From Mytilus galloprovincialis (Eukaryota > Mollusca > Bivalvia > Mytilida > Mytilidae), in contig NC_134842.1 of NCBI RefSeq assembly GCF_965363235.1, positions 5,049,112 through 5,113,111 of the forward strand: a DNA stretch of 64,000 bases, given 5' to 3'. Position 1 is the first letter of the stretch; every line of letters begins with the position of its first letter. The notes beneath the pieces are model-generated. The model was not told where the DNA came from. It saw only the letters and a list, made by a program, of their open reading frames with translations, and did not search any database. A program made the position numbers and the translations under genes. Positions 32,903 through 44,205 of the stretch are shown one piece after another.

Positions 32903-34774
32903 AACAATAACTATAGTATTAACGGGAGACAAAGTCATTTTTTGTGGTTTATTGTTTAAGAATAACTATTTTATATTTTATCAATATATACATACATACA
33001 AAAATGATATAAACAAATGTTATAGTCTATAATGTGTATTTTAGTAAATACACATCTTTTGAGTGGGTATCGTATAAATTGTTTACTATGTTGAAATTAA
33101 GGTATAGAACTGTTAGATGCTTTTAACATTAAGTGGATTTATTCTTGTAACTAATTTTAAATCCAGTGTATCAAGTGGACTAATTTTTTAGCCTTCTATT
33201 GTCCCTGGATAGATGGTTGCTTTTGTTAACAGGGCCCTTACCCGGACGAATAAGGTATTTGTATAAAGGAAATATTTCCGAATAAAACGTTAGAATGTGT
33301 TAAAAAAAAATTGTATGTGCCTTCTGTTTCATACGTAGAACAGTTTTGCACTTTCAAAACCTGAATTTGGATAAGAATAACTGATGGATAGTTGATTGAT
33401 ATGTATCGGTAGGCGAGTAATCAATGCAAGAACAAATTAACAAAAAATATAAAAGGCAGGTTTTGTAAAGCAAGTCTCCCTGGACTGCGGTAGGAAAATT
33501 CATAACGACCTTCCTTGTACCAGTCACAAAGTTGCTGTTACAATGTTTAGTTCTAAGACTGCAGAGAATATGATACTGATCCTACCCATGACATCGAATT
33601 TAAAGTCCAATTTTCACAGGAAATGACTACGATTACTTCACCCAACACAGCAAAGACAACAATCCAATAACATTTGAAACGTTTTTCTATTGCAGATAGT
33701 ACAAGTTCAAGAATGTGAAGACAAGAAAACGTTAGTCTACTTTACACATGTATTACTATGTGCATAAATGGCAAATCAATGCATTGCCTTGTCCATAACG
33801 TCCACGATTGATATATACCGGTCCAATATGGAAATAAAGTGTATTAATATTGTTATCATATACTACCGACAAATTATTCTATAATAGGCTATTAACATTT
33901 TTAAATCTTTTTTTAGCCGAGTTCAAATACAATTTATATTTGGATATGATGTAGGGTTATTTTTTTTATATTCTGTAATTGGGAAACTGTATTCTGAAGT
34001 CATAAATAAAACGTATTTTCCACGTCAAAAACAAGGCGAGATACGATCATTAAATGTATTTGTCATGTGTTAATACGGTCGATGCAATAATTACATGGTA
34101 CAGTTGTAATATCAATAAATCGACCACCTTCTATTTCGTCTTTGTGTTTCAGCTAAACATTTGTAAAGAAAAACGAGAACAGATATACCGGCAGTAATTT
34201 GTGCGAGATACACAATAATGTGTTATTTGCATATGGGGCCCAGGCTATCGGTTATCAGCCTGTTTATGAAATTTATTGCTAGTTTACTTCTGCTTATTAC
34301 ACATATGTGAAAGCTATCATATGTATGCCAAGTATATAAGACATATATGCACGTGGTAATCAGTCACTTTGATAGGTTTAGAATCCAAAATATAAAAGAA
34401 TATTTTATAGTTTTTAGGGCTAGCCACCATGTTACCTTACTCTAAAAAGTAGAGCAAATAAAGTTAGTAATTTCAAAATATTATTTGTGAAAATCCGACC
34501 TACTACATGTATGCATCCATTTGGTTGACATGCACAAAGAACAGAGTTAAAAGTACAGTTGGCGAAAGAAGATAATATTTGGATTATAGTGTATTATCTG
34601 CAAATATTGAGCTGAACCACAAAGACATGACAGAAGTAGGTCGATTTCTTGATATAAGAACTTGATATAAGACTGGCTGCAGCGCTGGCTTTAACAATGA
34701 GCTTGTTTGAAAAACTTATTATTCATTTATCATTTTCTACATAAATCTTAAGCAATATGACTGTTGTGATCCAT
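32903..34774. other. Intron sequence, nothing recognised
   Basis: This lies in intron 1 of the CUB gene. No exon, repeat family or long palindrome was recognised. Confidence 0.35.
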
Positions 34775-34951
34775 TAGTTTGATGTGTTTTGAGCTTTTGA
34801 TATGCCATTTCAATTTTCCGCTTTACAATTTGAATTTACTGGAGTTATTTATTTTACTTTTTAATTATGCATGATTTAATAATCAGATTAACATGCCTTG
34901 AAAAGATATCTTACGGTTTAAACATGCATACATCACGCTAAATATACACAC

Positions 34952-35405
34952 CCGATTTAAAACTAATATCTGTAGAATTTTCCACACATTTTAGCTTTTC
35001 CGGTATCTCTAGACCATGACTCCGTTCTTGTATTGTTTCATTTAACAAAGTCAAAGACTGACTTAATGAAATCATAGTTTTCATCAACGCAGCTTTTGTC
35101 TCATTCAAGTTGTCATATTTCTCTTCAGTGAAATCTTTTATGTCTTCCATTTGGCATTTCATATATCTCTTTATGTTTTCAAGTTCATTTTTCAGATATT
35201 GTTCTTGTCTTTTTTGTTCTGAAATTTCATTTTCGTTATTTATAACTCTTTTAAGTAGTTCATGGTAATTGTTTTTCATCACGTTAAATTCCTCTACGGT
35301 GTCTTTCTCCTTAACCGCAACATTCTCCGAACTTTGAGTTGTAACACCAGACACGTATTTGGTGCAGTAGCACGACACAAAAAATATTACAAGAACCAAC
35401 TGCAT
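34952..35405 (-). CDS. CUB-domain gene, exon 1 (signal peptide and coiled coil)
   Basis: The start at 35405 gives MQLVLVIFFVSCYC, a short hydrophobic signal peptide, with cleavage likely near residues 19-22. From about residue 30 to 130 the chain is charged and heptad-like (VEEFNVMKNNYHELLKRV, KRQEQYLKNELENIKRYM, LSQSLTLLNETI), predicting a coiled coil. One isolated Cys lies in the middle (MKCQM) and one near the end (LKCVEN). A GTGTGT donor follows at 34951, leaving phase 1, which fits exon 2 exactly. If read through, the frame stops 14 bases later. Joined with exons 2 and 3 the coding length is 768 nt, 255 residues: a secreted coiled-coil protein with a single C-terminal CUB domain, probably oligomeric. 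The link over a 7.2-kb intron rests on phase, strand and the absence of other candidates. Confidence 0.75.
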
Positions 35406-37139
35406 TTCTTTTTCATCAAATCAAACTTTTAAATCTGTATTCTAAAATTCACATTAACGAGATATTTTTTTCTTTGCAAGTTAAATGTTGCACATAAGAA
35501 GCTGAATGATGATAATATGATCCTATAATGTAAAGAAATATATTTTACACAAGTAAAAATGTTGCAGAAAATCGGATCTACGCTTTCCTCTTAAGATCAC
35601 GATATAGTCAAGTGGAAATTACATCACAATTATCACTCACTTCCGTGAATCTTTTTTACTGAATGCATATGATATTATGTTACTATTTAAAGCATTAAAG
35701 TTACAAAAAATAAGAAATATCAAAGCAATGCAAAAAAAAGAGGGGAAAACCCTAAATCTTTAATAAAAACACTTACAACATCTCTAAATACACTATCTGG
35801 AGTTAGTAAGATTAGTAATATTTTGTATACCAAATAAAATTTAAACAGGAAAACAATCAACTTTAGAAATCGTTAAAAAAGCTAACATTGAATATTCAAA
35901 TAGAACTAGTATTTGATGTAAAGAACTAATAAAAATAAAATTGACTGTGTCTATAATGAAGTTGTAACTTAGATTTGAAATTTATTAAATTGAACTGTCA
36001 AAAGCTAAAAAAAAAGTAATTCTTCACAAAAATATTACACGTTAATTAAAAATCATATTTACAATTAGGAAATATTTTCATTCACATTTTATTGCACGTT
36101 GTATCATCTTTAGTTATGTCTCAAAGTAAATTTTTCAAAATTTCCCACATTAAACGTTAGTTCTGGCATCATCAAAGCTAATTTAAAAAAAAAAAAGTTA
36201 GGAACTTTTACATGTTTAAATTTACGAATTTTTAAGTTTGTAAAAAGTAAGATGGAAATAAATACCGAACTTCAAGTAAATTCAAAACGGAAAGGTCGTT
36301 AACACATGACAAAATCAAAATCTCAAACACATCAAACGAACGGAAAACAACTGTAGGAGTCTGATATTGCTTACAGAAATATATACCACATATCTGAAAA
36401 CTGACTTACGAAGGAAACTTTAATTTTCAAACTGGACCATTTAAAGGTGGCCAAGGTCATGTGACTACTATAACTTTGGTCACAAAACAATGCGGAAAAA
36501 AGAAAATGTCATGCCAGCATAACCTTAATTAGACAACAATTTTCCTCAATAAGAGCAACGGAACAAATCTACACACAAAATATAGTGGACAAATTCCACA
36601 TAACATTGATCTATAGAGTTTTATAAATTTATACACATACAATTTGATGAACTTGCCTATGCTTGATAAAAAAAATACCTTTAAGTACTAGTAGTTATTA
36701 CTAACTTTAAACGAGTTCAAGGAAGTGCAAAATTTACATATGAAAGAAGTAACATGTCTGACCATAAGCTATTTGTATATACAATGTGGTTTATCTAGCC
36801 GTTTTGCCGTCAGAACTGGTTAGGCTTTTTTACAATTTGAACATCCAGCGCCGCCGCTTTATTTACAAAATTATATCGTGATTTACATCTCATTGGAAGT
36901 TGTTGCTTTTTGTTCCATAATAATTATACATTTGTTTTCATCCTACAGCAACCACGGACTCCGAGTTTGTTTTGATAAAGTCGTCAGCCATTCAGGAATA
37001 TTAACTCATAACATTCGACTGAAGTCATTTTGACAAAACACAAATTACAGATAACAAGGTTTCAAATTGTTAAGCTAGTCGAACAAACGTTAGATAGATT
37101 TTGAGCTATGATATTTTACAAAAATGTATTACCTTAGCC
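35406..37139. other. Upstream region of the CUB gene; no gene
   Basis: No TATA box at a convincing distance was seen. About 36283-36350 is an inverted scrap of the GTTTGATGTGTTTGAG repeat (AAAACGGAAAGGTCGTTAAC, CTCAAACACATCAAACGAAC). The rest is AT-rich and unremarkable. Confidence 0.4.
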
Positions 37140-37310
37140 GTATTTGGCACTACTTTTTGGAATTTTGGATCCTCAATGCTCTTCAACTTTGTACTTGTTT
37201 GACTTCATAACTATTTTGATATGAGCGTCACTGATGAGTGTTATGTAGACGAAACGCGCGTCTGGTGTACTAAATTATAATCCTGGTACTTTTGATAACC
37301 AATTAAGATA
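37140..37310 (+). mobile_element. Retrozyme fragment around a hammerhead
   Basis: The 3-prime part of a retrozyme body (TTTTTGGAATTTTGGATCCT, CAATGCTCTTCAACTTTGTA, CTTGTTTGACTTCATAA) leads into a hammerhead at 37225-37268. The first ~40 bp of the next monomer (ACTAAATTATAATCCTGGTA, CTTTTGATAAC) follow. The same three phrases occur around the hammerheads at 43.7-44.2 kb. Confidence 0.8.
37225..37268 (+). ncRNA. Hammerhead ribozyme, best-preserved copy
   Basis: GCGTCA, CTGATGA, GTGTTATGTAGAC, GAAA, CGCGCG, then TC completing the GTC triplet (cleavage after 37262), then TGGTGT. Both core boxes are exact. Stem I pairs six of six (GCGTCA with TGGTGT, three as G-U). Stem II has pairs G-C, U-A, one G-G mismatch, then U-A. 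Stem III is only two pairs with a two-base loop, the minimal form seen in animal retrozymes, which may need dimeric RNA to cleave well. Confidence 0.85.
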
Positions 37311-38184
37311 TTCGAACAAAATTTTAAGATATTTAAACAAAATATTTCTCGACTTATGTTTAAACGATGACAAATCAAAAAACGTAAATTATTAATAAAC
37401 CTCTTCTGAAACATGTACAATATAGAGTTAAAGCAGTGATATATTTTTCTTCTTTTCAAATTGACGAAGTTGAAAAAAGAGACTAAGTGGAGGTACTTAT
37501 GTCATACACTTAACCTAATTTACAGACGTGACTTCATACTTAATTATTTGTAGTAATTTTCCTTCTTCCTTGTAATGATATAGAATAAATGGTGGGGGGA
37601 GGGTCTGTTACTGAATTGCTTGATAGATATACGTACCACAAGTTATATATTTGTTTACAATATATTACGTTTTGCGTTAGATATGGAGCTGTCCAATACT
37701 AATAAGAAATTTCAGGTTCCATGCATATGATTTTAGCGTTAAGTTTAGATACAGCCATGTAAGTTGTGCGTTCTCTATAACATATGGTGACGAGAAAGAG
37801 GAGAGAGCGATAGAGGTTTTAATAATGTATGGTTTGATAGAATACAATACAATATATATATTGAACCAATTAACGTGGTACCTAACATGACAGGGAGATA
37901 ACTCTCTAAAATCAGCTAAACGTTTTAATTACGTTGTGTTGTTTAGGGAATATTAAGCTTCTCGATGATCAAAATAAGTGTTTCTCAAATTGCTATATAA
38001 CCAGTGTAATTTTTCTGATAAAACGGTTGGTTAGATTTTTTTTAAATTTTTATATTTTTGTCAAAGGGACAAAGTAAATACTTTATCAAAATTTTATGAA
38101 AATTAAACGAGCCAAATTAATTTTAGTTAAGGTGTTGGGTACCACCTTAAGTGGCCATAATTATAGACCATTGATAATAACCTT
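37311..38184. other. No recognisable gene
   Basis: AT-rich with runs such as ATACAATACAATATATATAT. No domain or repeat family recognised. Confidence 0.35.
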
Positions 38185-38700
38185 AGATTAATTTCAATTG
38201 TTTCAGGTCCTTTTTGGTCATATAACTCTTAAAATGTTAAGGTTATTATAAAATATTGGCTTTCTAATTTTCGGCTTTGTACAACTTTGAAAATCATAAA
38301 CACTGAAGTGCAACACAAACAAAGGCAAATGCAACATGCAAAGAAACGAACAATTTAATAAACTTCTTTAAGAACGACAGCATTTTTGTACAGCATCGGG
38401 TTGATATCACTGCTGGTGTGATTGTCAGTTCCCGAGGGTATCATCAGTTTAATTGTCAGTACTTTGGACCTTTCTTAAATTGTTCGTTAATAAATTTTCA
38501 AATGAAATGAAACTTACGTTTAAACTTTCTCGGGCAAAATTGACCTTAAGTTTGATTAATTTCAATTGTATCAGGTCCTTTTTGGTCATTCAACTCTTAA
38601 ATTGTTAAGGTTATTATAAATTATTGGCTTTCAAATTTTCGGCTTTGAGCATACTTGTCGAACTTATTATAAATACAGAAAAGTGCTTCGAATGCTTTAA
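38185..38700 (+). mobile_element. Second, more decayed retrozyme-like family
   Basis: A ~95-bp segment, TTTCAATTGTTTCAGGTCCT through AATTTTCGGCTTTG, occurs at about 38192-38285 and again at about 38558-38650, 366 bp apart. Between them at 38395-38466 is the structured core shared with the clear retrozymes (GGGTTGATATCACTGCTGGT, then CCCGAGGGTATCATCAG). After the second copy, GAGCATACTTGTCGAAC, then CAGAAAAGTGCTTC and AATGC stand where a hammerhead would be, but its first core box is gone. Confidence 0.5.
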
Positions 38701-39079
38701 TTTTTAAACGTGTCGTTTTTATTTTTTGAAAGCTGTTCCTGAATTGACATCAGAAAGTTCATTTTTGTATATGCTTCTTAAATAACGTTTTCTATCTCAA
38801 TCCAGTAAATGCCCTACAACACCTAAATCTCATTTGGCTTACGCTCTGTTTTCAAATTATTGAATTTACAGAATAGTAAGCATTTTTATTTTTATTTTTC
38901 AAGTAAATCATGTTTTAATACTAGTTTTTCACATTTGTTAGTGGACATCAAATACCATAGTTAGCATTTTCTACCATAGGATTATATATCTCTAGCTGTA
39001 TTTTGCCAAACCTATCGGAATCTAGGATTTTCAAGGATCTTCAATTCTTCAAAGGCAGTACTTTCATGACTCTCTTCTG

Positions 39080-39081
<2 letters not shown>

Positions 39082-39114
<33 letters not shown>
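39082..39114. repeat. Poly(T) tract
   Basis: An uninterrupted run of about 33 T. It could be the poly(A) tail of a minus-strand retrotransposed copy, but no retroelement body was recognised next to it. Confidence 0.9.
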
Positions 39115-39120
<6 letters not shown>

Positions 39121-39295
39121 GATGACTTTCTGTGTAGGTGGAGCGCGAATTTAGAGTACAACATATTTAACCTGACTTCTATGATGAGATCATTTGCAAC
39201 ATTTTTAGCTCGTCACGAAAACCTTTGATAAAGCCTATGTCTTTTGCGATTAGGTTTTGATATAAAAAAATGTACTAGTAATTGTTTTGGGTTGT

Positions 39296-39432
39296 GCAAT
39301 AGGGGGGACTCCTTTATCCGGACTCCGGGATCGGGTGTTTTTAAGATCGGGATATCGGGATTGACCCTTTCGGGATCCGGGAATTCTTTTTTCGAATTTC
39401 GGGATGTCGGAATTTAAATTTATTAACCCCCC
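39296..39432. repeat. CGGGAT-rich repeat
   Basis: CCGGGATCGGG, TCGGGATATCGGGATTG, TCGGGATCCGGGAATTC and TTCGGGATGTCGG succeed each other within about 100 bp, framed by AGGGGGGACTCC and a CCCCCCTCC stretch. This is GC-rich for its surroundings. G-runs are spaced too unevenly for a confident G-quadruplex. Confidence 0.55.
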
Positions 39433-40640
39433 TCCATTACTAATGTTTTTCTTAGAATTGCGAAGATTCTGTATGGGTCCGTTTGCTCATGTCTGCGGTT
39501 AAGATTTCTCAATCCCATTGAATGCACCACCCTACAATTTTTTTTAAAGTGAAGATCTCGTATTTGATAGACTGGCCTTTTGTTGAATCAGGGTTTTTGT
39601 TGAATTTCGGAAGGTTATACCTTGTTAAATCCAGTCAAGATCCATCTGTTGTCAATATATAATATAAACAACCAAATATTCTTTAAATGTTTTTTTTTTT
39701 TTCTAAACAAATATTCATTTATGTGAAAACCAATCCATCAACATTCATATGAAACAGTAAGGATTCAAGCCTTGTGTTCACTAGGGGGAGAAACATACGC
39801 CGACACAAATGTGAATTATAAGTAGACTAAGAATAAGACTCAACATTACATCTACTTCCTAAATATAATATGGTCTAAGTAATGCTTTATCTTTCATTTA
39901 TATCATATCGTGAAAACCAATCACTTAAAAATTAATAGGTAAAAAAAAAGATAAATATTAATATTAGTATAAGTGAAAGGAATCATATGTAATATTGAGG
40001 GATATGATGAACTTCTAAATTGAATCAGGGAATTTTCCATGCACTTCGATATTGAGGCAGGACTGTCAAATTGATAGTATATATTATGCATATCTTATTG
40101 TGCTACCATCTGTAACACCGATTTGAAAAATAAATCAATTTATACTGCACTCGTTCTATCTGAGCAGTCAAAATGCGTTGACTGTATATTTCTATGTCAT
40201 ATACAGTCACTGACCCGATATCACTTTTCCTCATGAATATTTAAATAGAAGTTGCCGAAATAACATTTAATTATTCATACGACCTCTTCAACCTGTTCTT
40301 GTTTCCAATGCATACAACGATGCGTGGAACGACTCAACCTTGTTTCTTTTGCAATTATTGGAAAAACATATTTCATTTATTAATATTTTTGTTTGCAACC
40401 TATAAATCATTAATTTGTTATGCTTATGGTTGATATTTTAGTCCATACTCAAATGATTTCGTTCATCATCGAGTGTGGGTTTCAACAGGTAAATGTACAT
40501 TTCATTGTGTTGAAAATTTCTCCGTGAGCATGATATGAGGCCTTTTTAAAGGGGATTTCCCCAAATATTTAAATCAAATAAATAACCTTGTAACGCATCA
40601 AACAACAATTGAAAATGTTTGTTTTTAGATTGCAGTATAA

Positions 40641-40705
40641 AGACAATAATAGTGCATTGACTTGACATATCAACGATATGTCAAGTCAATGCACTATTAT
40701 TGTCT
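40641..40705. repeat. Perfect 30-bp inverted repeat with 5-base loop
   Basis: AGACAATAATAGTGCATTGA plus ten more bases at 40641-40670 is exactly mirrored at 40676-40705 around the loop CAACG. All 30 pairs match with no bulge. It lies 366 bp upstream of the start codon of the serine protease. Confidence 0.95.
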
Positions 40706-41070
40706 ATATACATATAATAGTATATATATATCAGAACAGAAATGTTCAATAAAAGCAGGAGCATATGTAGCAGAGATCCTTACTTGAAAATAGAGAGAGT
40801 TTAAAGTTACACTTGATTTGCCTTTGCGCTTTAATAGACCAATTATATGTTTGAACAGACCATTGTAAGAACTGGAAATTTCAAAGTATGTACAAAATAA
40901 TATAGTTGGTATTTTTAATCTAAAAGGTCTTGTAAATTTCTTACTATAATTTCTTAATGGCAAATATGGGAACCAGCAGATGTTATTTTTTGTCTCAATA
41001 TAAGACCAAACATAATAAAATCTTATCATAGGCTAAATAATACACTGACCCTGGATTAGGAATATCAAAA

Positions 41071-41101
41071 ATGAAATTCATAATATTCCTTTGTGTTGTT
41101 G
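41071..41101 (+). CDS. Serine protease gene, exon 1 (signal peptide start)
   Basis: The exon starts at 41071 (MKFIIFLCVV) and ends at 41101 before a GTGAGT donor, leaving one base to complete a Val codon with exon 2. The hydrophobic run after Lys2 is the core of a secretion signal. No in-frame upstream ATG gives a better start. The link to exon 2 rests on matching phase and on the signal peptide continuing across the junction. Confidence 0.75.
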
Positions 41102-41409
41102 GTGAGTATAAATTTGCATTTCTCCGTTTAATTGATTATTTTGGCGTTTTGTCTATACTTTTTTTACTTTAATTTGGGTTGGTTTTCATATAAACTTATT
41201 TCTAAACCATTTTTCTACCCTCAGTTAACAATAATAGCCTAGTTCTTGTAAAAAGCTTAGGAAAGGTAATGTCTTGAGGTTTGTTGCTGACTAGTTTAAA
41301 GTAGTTTGTCTTTTAGAACCGCTATACGCTTGGTTTCGGAGGGTTATGGGTCAATTAATTCATACCATAATTAAACTCATCATAGATACCAGGATTTAAA
41401 TTTTGTATT

Positions 41410-41455
41410 TGCGCTAAACGCGTGTTTTGTTTACAAAAGACTCGTTAGTGACGCT
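41410..41455 (-). ncRNA. Decayed hammerhead ribozyme in intron 1 of the protease gene
   Basis: On the minus strand: GCGTCA, CTAACGA (for CTGATGA), GTCTTTTGTAAAC, AAAA, then CACGCG and a TTAGCGC closing strand. It is flanked by the retrozyme phrases TAGATACCAGGATTTAAATT and AAAGGCCAAATAAAGTATGA (41382-41510). Both core boxes are mutated. Confidence 0.65.
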
Positions 41456-42479
41456 CGAATCACAAATTTTAAAAAGGCCAAATAAAGTATGAAGTTGAAG
41501 AGCATAAACCTATACATGTATAATGAGATCTGCGTATTGTTAAGTCTTGTCTAGTCCAAAAGCAAATAAATACGAAGAAAACTTATAAACCTTGCATTTA
41601 AATAAGATAAATAACTACGACTGTAAATTCTGGTGTTTGCCATCTCTCAGCATTAGTAGCTTGAATAAAGAATTATATATATATACGTTAATTAAAGTTC
41701 TCAATATTAGTATACATTATCTGAAACATCGTTGAATGCATGGTACTGTACCACCTTTTCTATGTTTTCCCAGAACAACTACATTTTTTTCTATAATTTA
41801 TATAAGCCAATAATTACTACAAAAACATTCTAGTTTTGTTGTATTATCCAAACGGGATTATCCCAAACTCTCCCTTTTAACTACGAAAATAACTCTAGGA
41901 ACCCCCAGGAGCCTTTATGTATGCCAAAATGTAATACCAGCAAAAACCTTGTTCCAGTATAACCGGAAGTTAATATTTACACACGAAGAAAAAAAATCAT
42001 CATGGTAAACGTTACAAAAGAGATACATGTATACCAATGTTCAAACAGAGCCTGCATATCAAATAGTTATGTTCTGCCTAATTGAAGTTATTTTCTCTAG
42101 TTTTATTTCCTTGATTATCATTCATGTGAAGATGAAATCACTCGGTGTTGTTTGGTGTCGTTGGTGTGTTTATCTTTTATTAAATGATTCGTAGATTTCT
42201 TTTGTAAAAACTTGGTGGTTACCCATCGAAGTATACGCTATGATACTTTCCAAGACATCATCTAACAAATTTCTAATATTTGAAAAAAACGAATTATTCT
42301 TAATCAATAGAGCATCTTCGAAAGCTGCATAATGATTTTTATATCGTTCTAGAAGAATTTGTCTTCCAGTGTTTTGATTGCAAACTAGTACATATCACAA
42401 CAAGATTGTACCAATCACAGAAATGCTATCTGAAATAATAACCTTACAATTGATACTTTAGATGGTCCCTGGTAACTGA

Positions 42480-42590
42480 AAATACTGCTCAATGTTGAAG
42501 GTCATATGGTGATCTATAGTTGCTAACATTTATGCTATTTTGTCATATTGACACATTGGCAATCATACCATACCTTCTTAATTTCATCAT
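42480..42590 (+). repeat. Interspersed repeat scrap, ATACCACATCTTC family
   Basis: ACTGCTCAATGTTGAAGGTC, ATGGTGATCTATAGTTGCTA, ACATTGGCAATCATACCATA and CCTTCTT follow the family order. It lies in intron 1 of the protease gene. Confidence 0.6.
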
Positions 42591-42682
42591 CACCATTGAA
42601 ATATACACTATGCATGTTTTGATATAGGCTTCACACGTAAAAAGATATTTGAAAATAAATATGATAATTCTTTCAATTATAG

Positions 42683-42741
42683 TTACTACATTTGGAGGAG
42701 TCGTGATTCCAGAAGAGGAAGAGCTGTCAAATAAAGCCAAG
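42683..42741 (+). CDS. Serine protease gene, exon 2 (end of signal peptide, propeptide)
   Basis: A TTATAG acceptor precedes 42683 and a GTGAAT donor follows 42741. The exon encodes TTFGG-VVIPEEEELSNKAK, finishing the signal peptide and giving a short acidic propeptide. It ends exactly at the Lys preceding the activation site: exon 3 opens with R-I-V-G-G. Phase 0 at the end matches exon 3. The short acidic propeptide before K-R-IVGG resembles the activation peptides of secreted trypsin-like zymogens. Confidence 0.78.
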
Positions 42742-42752
42742 GTGAATGAAAC

Positions 42753-42784
42753 ACTTCTACTTCTACTTCTACTTCTACTTCTAC
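42753..42784. repeat. ACTTCT hexanucleotide microsatellite
   Basis: About 5.3 copies of ACTTCT begin 11 bases after the exon 2 donor. A pyrimidine-rich tract this near a splice site could vary in length between individuals. Confidence 0.9.
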
Positions 42785-43268
42785 CACTAAGTGACCACCG
42801 TCATTAGGTTGGCTATCCTGTCACTGTTTGGTGTGCGCTTGCAAACTTAACAAGTCCAAAAAATAGTTAAAACAAAAATGAAAATTTTGTGCTGTACATA
42901 ACATTTATACATGGTGCAAATAAAAACATGGGACTTGAAAATTTAATGTCCATGCAGTATGCTCTTGAACGAGTCAAGACTTTCTGCAGCGGTCACAGAG
43001 GCAGGTTAGGTGTTCTTATCTCTTATTGTACGTGGATAGAAGGACCCTTTCCTGGTACTGGTCTTGCATGACGGTATTTGGAAAGAGTGAGTATTCATAT
43101 GTCTTGATAATCTGTCTGGTGGTATTAGTTTGTAGCCAGCATCAACCATTACTTCCTCATTTGAGATTTTGTACATACATGCATCTTATCAATTTATTAA
43201 AAGATACATTGTATTTACAACAAAACACATTTTTTTATGGATTGTTCCATCTTTATTGTAACGTATAG

Positions 43269-43424
<156 letters not shown>

Positions 43425-43654
43425 TAAGTAATTACATAAAAGGTCAAACTTTATAAATTGCTAGATATTGATTTTAAGATAGTTACAATATTAGATGTAC
43501 TTGACAGCAGGATACGATGTGAAGGTTATAATAACTTCATTACAAATAAGATGACTTAAATTTTGCCATTGTGAATCTAGATTAGTAGAGAAACATTTCA
43601 GCAATACCTGCACTACTTACATTTGTATTTGTAAGTTGCATCGGTACTCCAGAG

Positions 43655-44205
43655 CTTGTTTCGAACGCGCGTCTGGCGTACTAAATTATAATCCTGGTAC
43701 CTTTGATAACTATTTACACCACTGGGTCGATGCCACTGCTGGTGAACGTTTCGTTCCCGAGGGTATCACCAGCCCAGTAGTCAACATTTCGGTGTTGACA
43801 TGAATATCAATAATGTGGTCATTTTTATAAATTTCCTGTTTACAAAACTTAAAATTTTTCGAAAAACTAAGGATTTTCTTATCCCAGGCATATATTACCT
43901 TAGCCGTATTTGGCCAAACTTTTTGGAATTTTGAATCATCAATGCTCTTCAACTTTGTACTTGTTTGGCTTTATAAATATTTTGATTTGAGCGTCACTGA
44001 TGAGTTTATGTATATACGCCAGACGCGCGTTTCGTCTACAAAAGACTTATCAGTGACGCTCAAATCCACCAAAAAGTTAAAAAGGCCAAATAAAGTACGA
44101 AGTTGTAGAGAATTAAGGACCAAAATTCCTGAAAGTTTGTCAAATACAGACCGCGCGTCTGGCGTACTAAATTATAATCCTGGTACCTTTGATAACTATT
44201 TTCTT
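43655..44205. mobile_element. Retrozyme cluster with head-to-head hammerheads in protease intron 3
   Basis: The parts, in order, are these. The right half of a plus hammerhead ends CGCGCGTCTGGCGTA (cleavage after 43673). A full body follows, with the structured core (CACTGGGTCGATGCCACTGC to CACCAGCCCAGTAGTC, 43719-43790). Then the left half of a plus hammerhead (GCGTCACTGATGAG, 43991-44004) is directly followed by a complete minus-strand hammerhead (44016-44059) and a minus-strand body scrap (AAAGGCCAAATAAAGTACGA, GAATTAAGGACCAAAATTCC). Last comes a third plus right half (GCGCGTCTGGCGTACTAAAT, cleavage after 44159). The body length of about 320-350 bp agrees with the 349-bp monomer at 22.3 kb. 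Confidence 0.8.
44016..44059 (-). ncRNA. Hammerhead ribozyme with perfect stems, one core change
   Basis: On the minus strand: GCGTCA, CTGATAA (for CTGATGA), GTCTTTTGTAGAC (four perfect stem II pairs, GTCT with AGAC), GAAA, CGCGCG, GTC, TGGCGT (six stem I pairs with GCGTCA, two as G-U). Everything matches the hammerhead consensus except the essential G of the first core box. Confidence 0.85.

Noticed and set aside
39296-39432. G-quadruplex in the CGGGAT-rich repeat
   Set aside because: Four GGG runs can be found only with a loop of about 13 bases; not convincing without a scoring tool.
40697-41029. 110-codon minus frame upstream of the protease
   Set aside because: It overlaps the perfect hairpin, has no domain resemblance and is of the length expected by chance in AT-rich DNA.
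42889-43268. Extra protease exon in the open frames before exon 3
   Set aside because: No protease-like sequence, and the phase of exon 2 already fits exon 3 directly at the Lys/Arg activation site.
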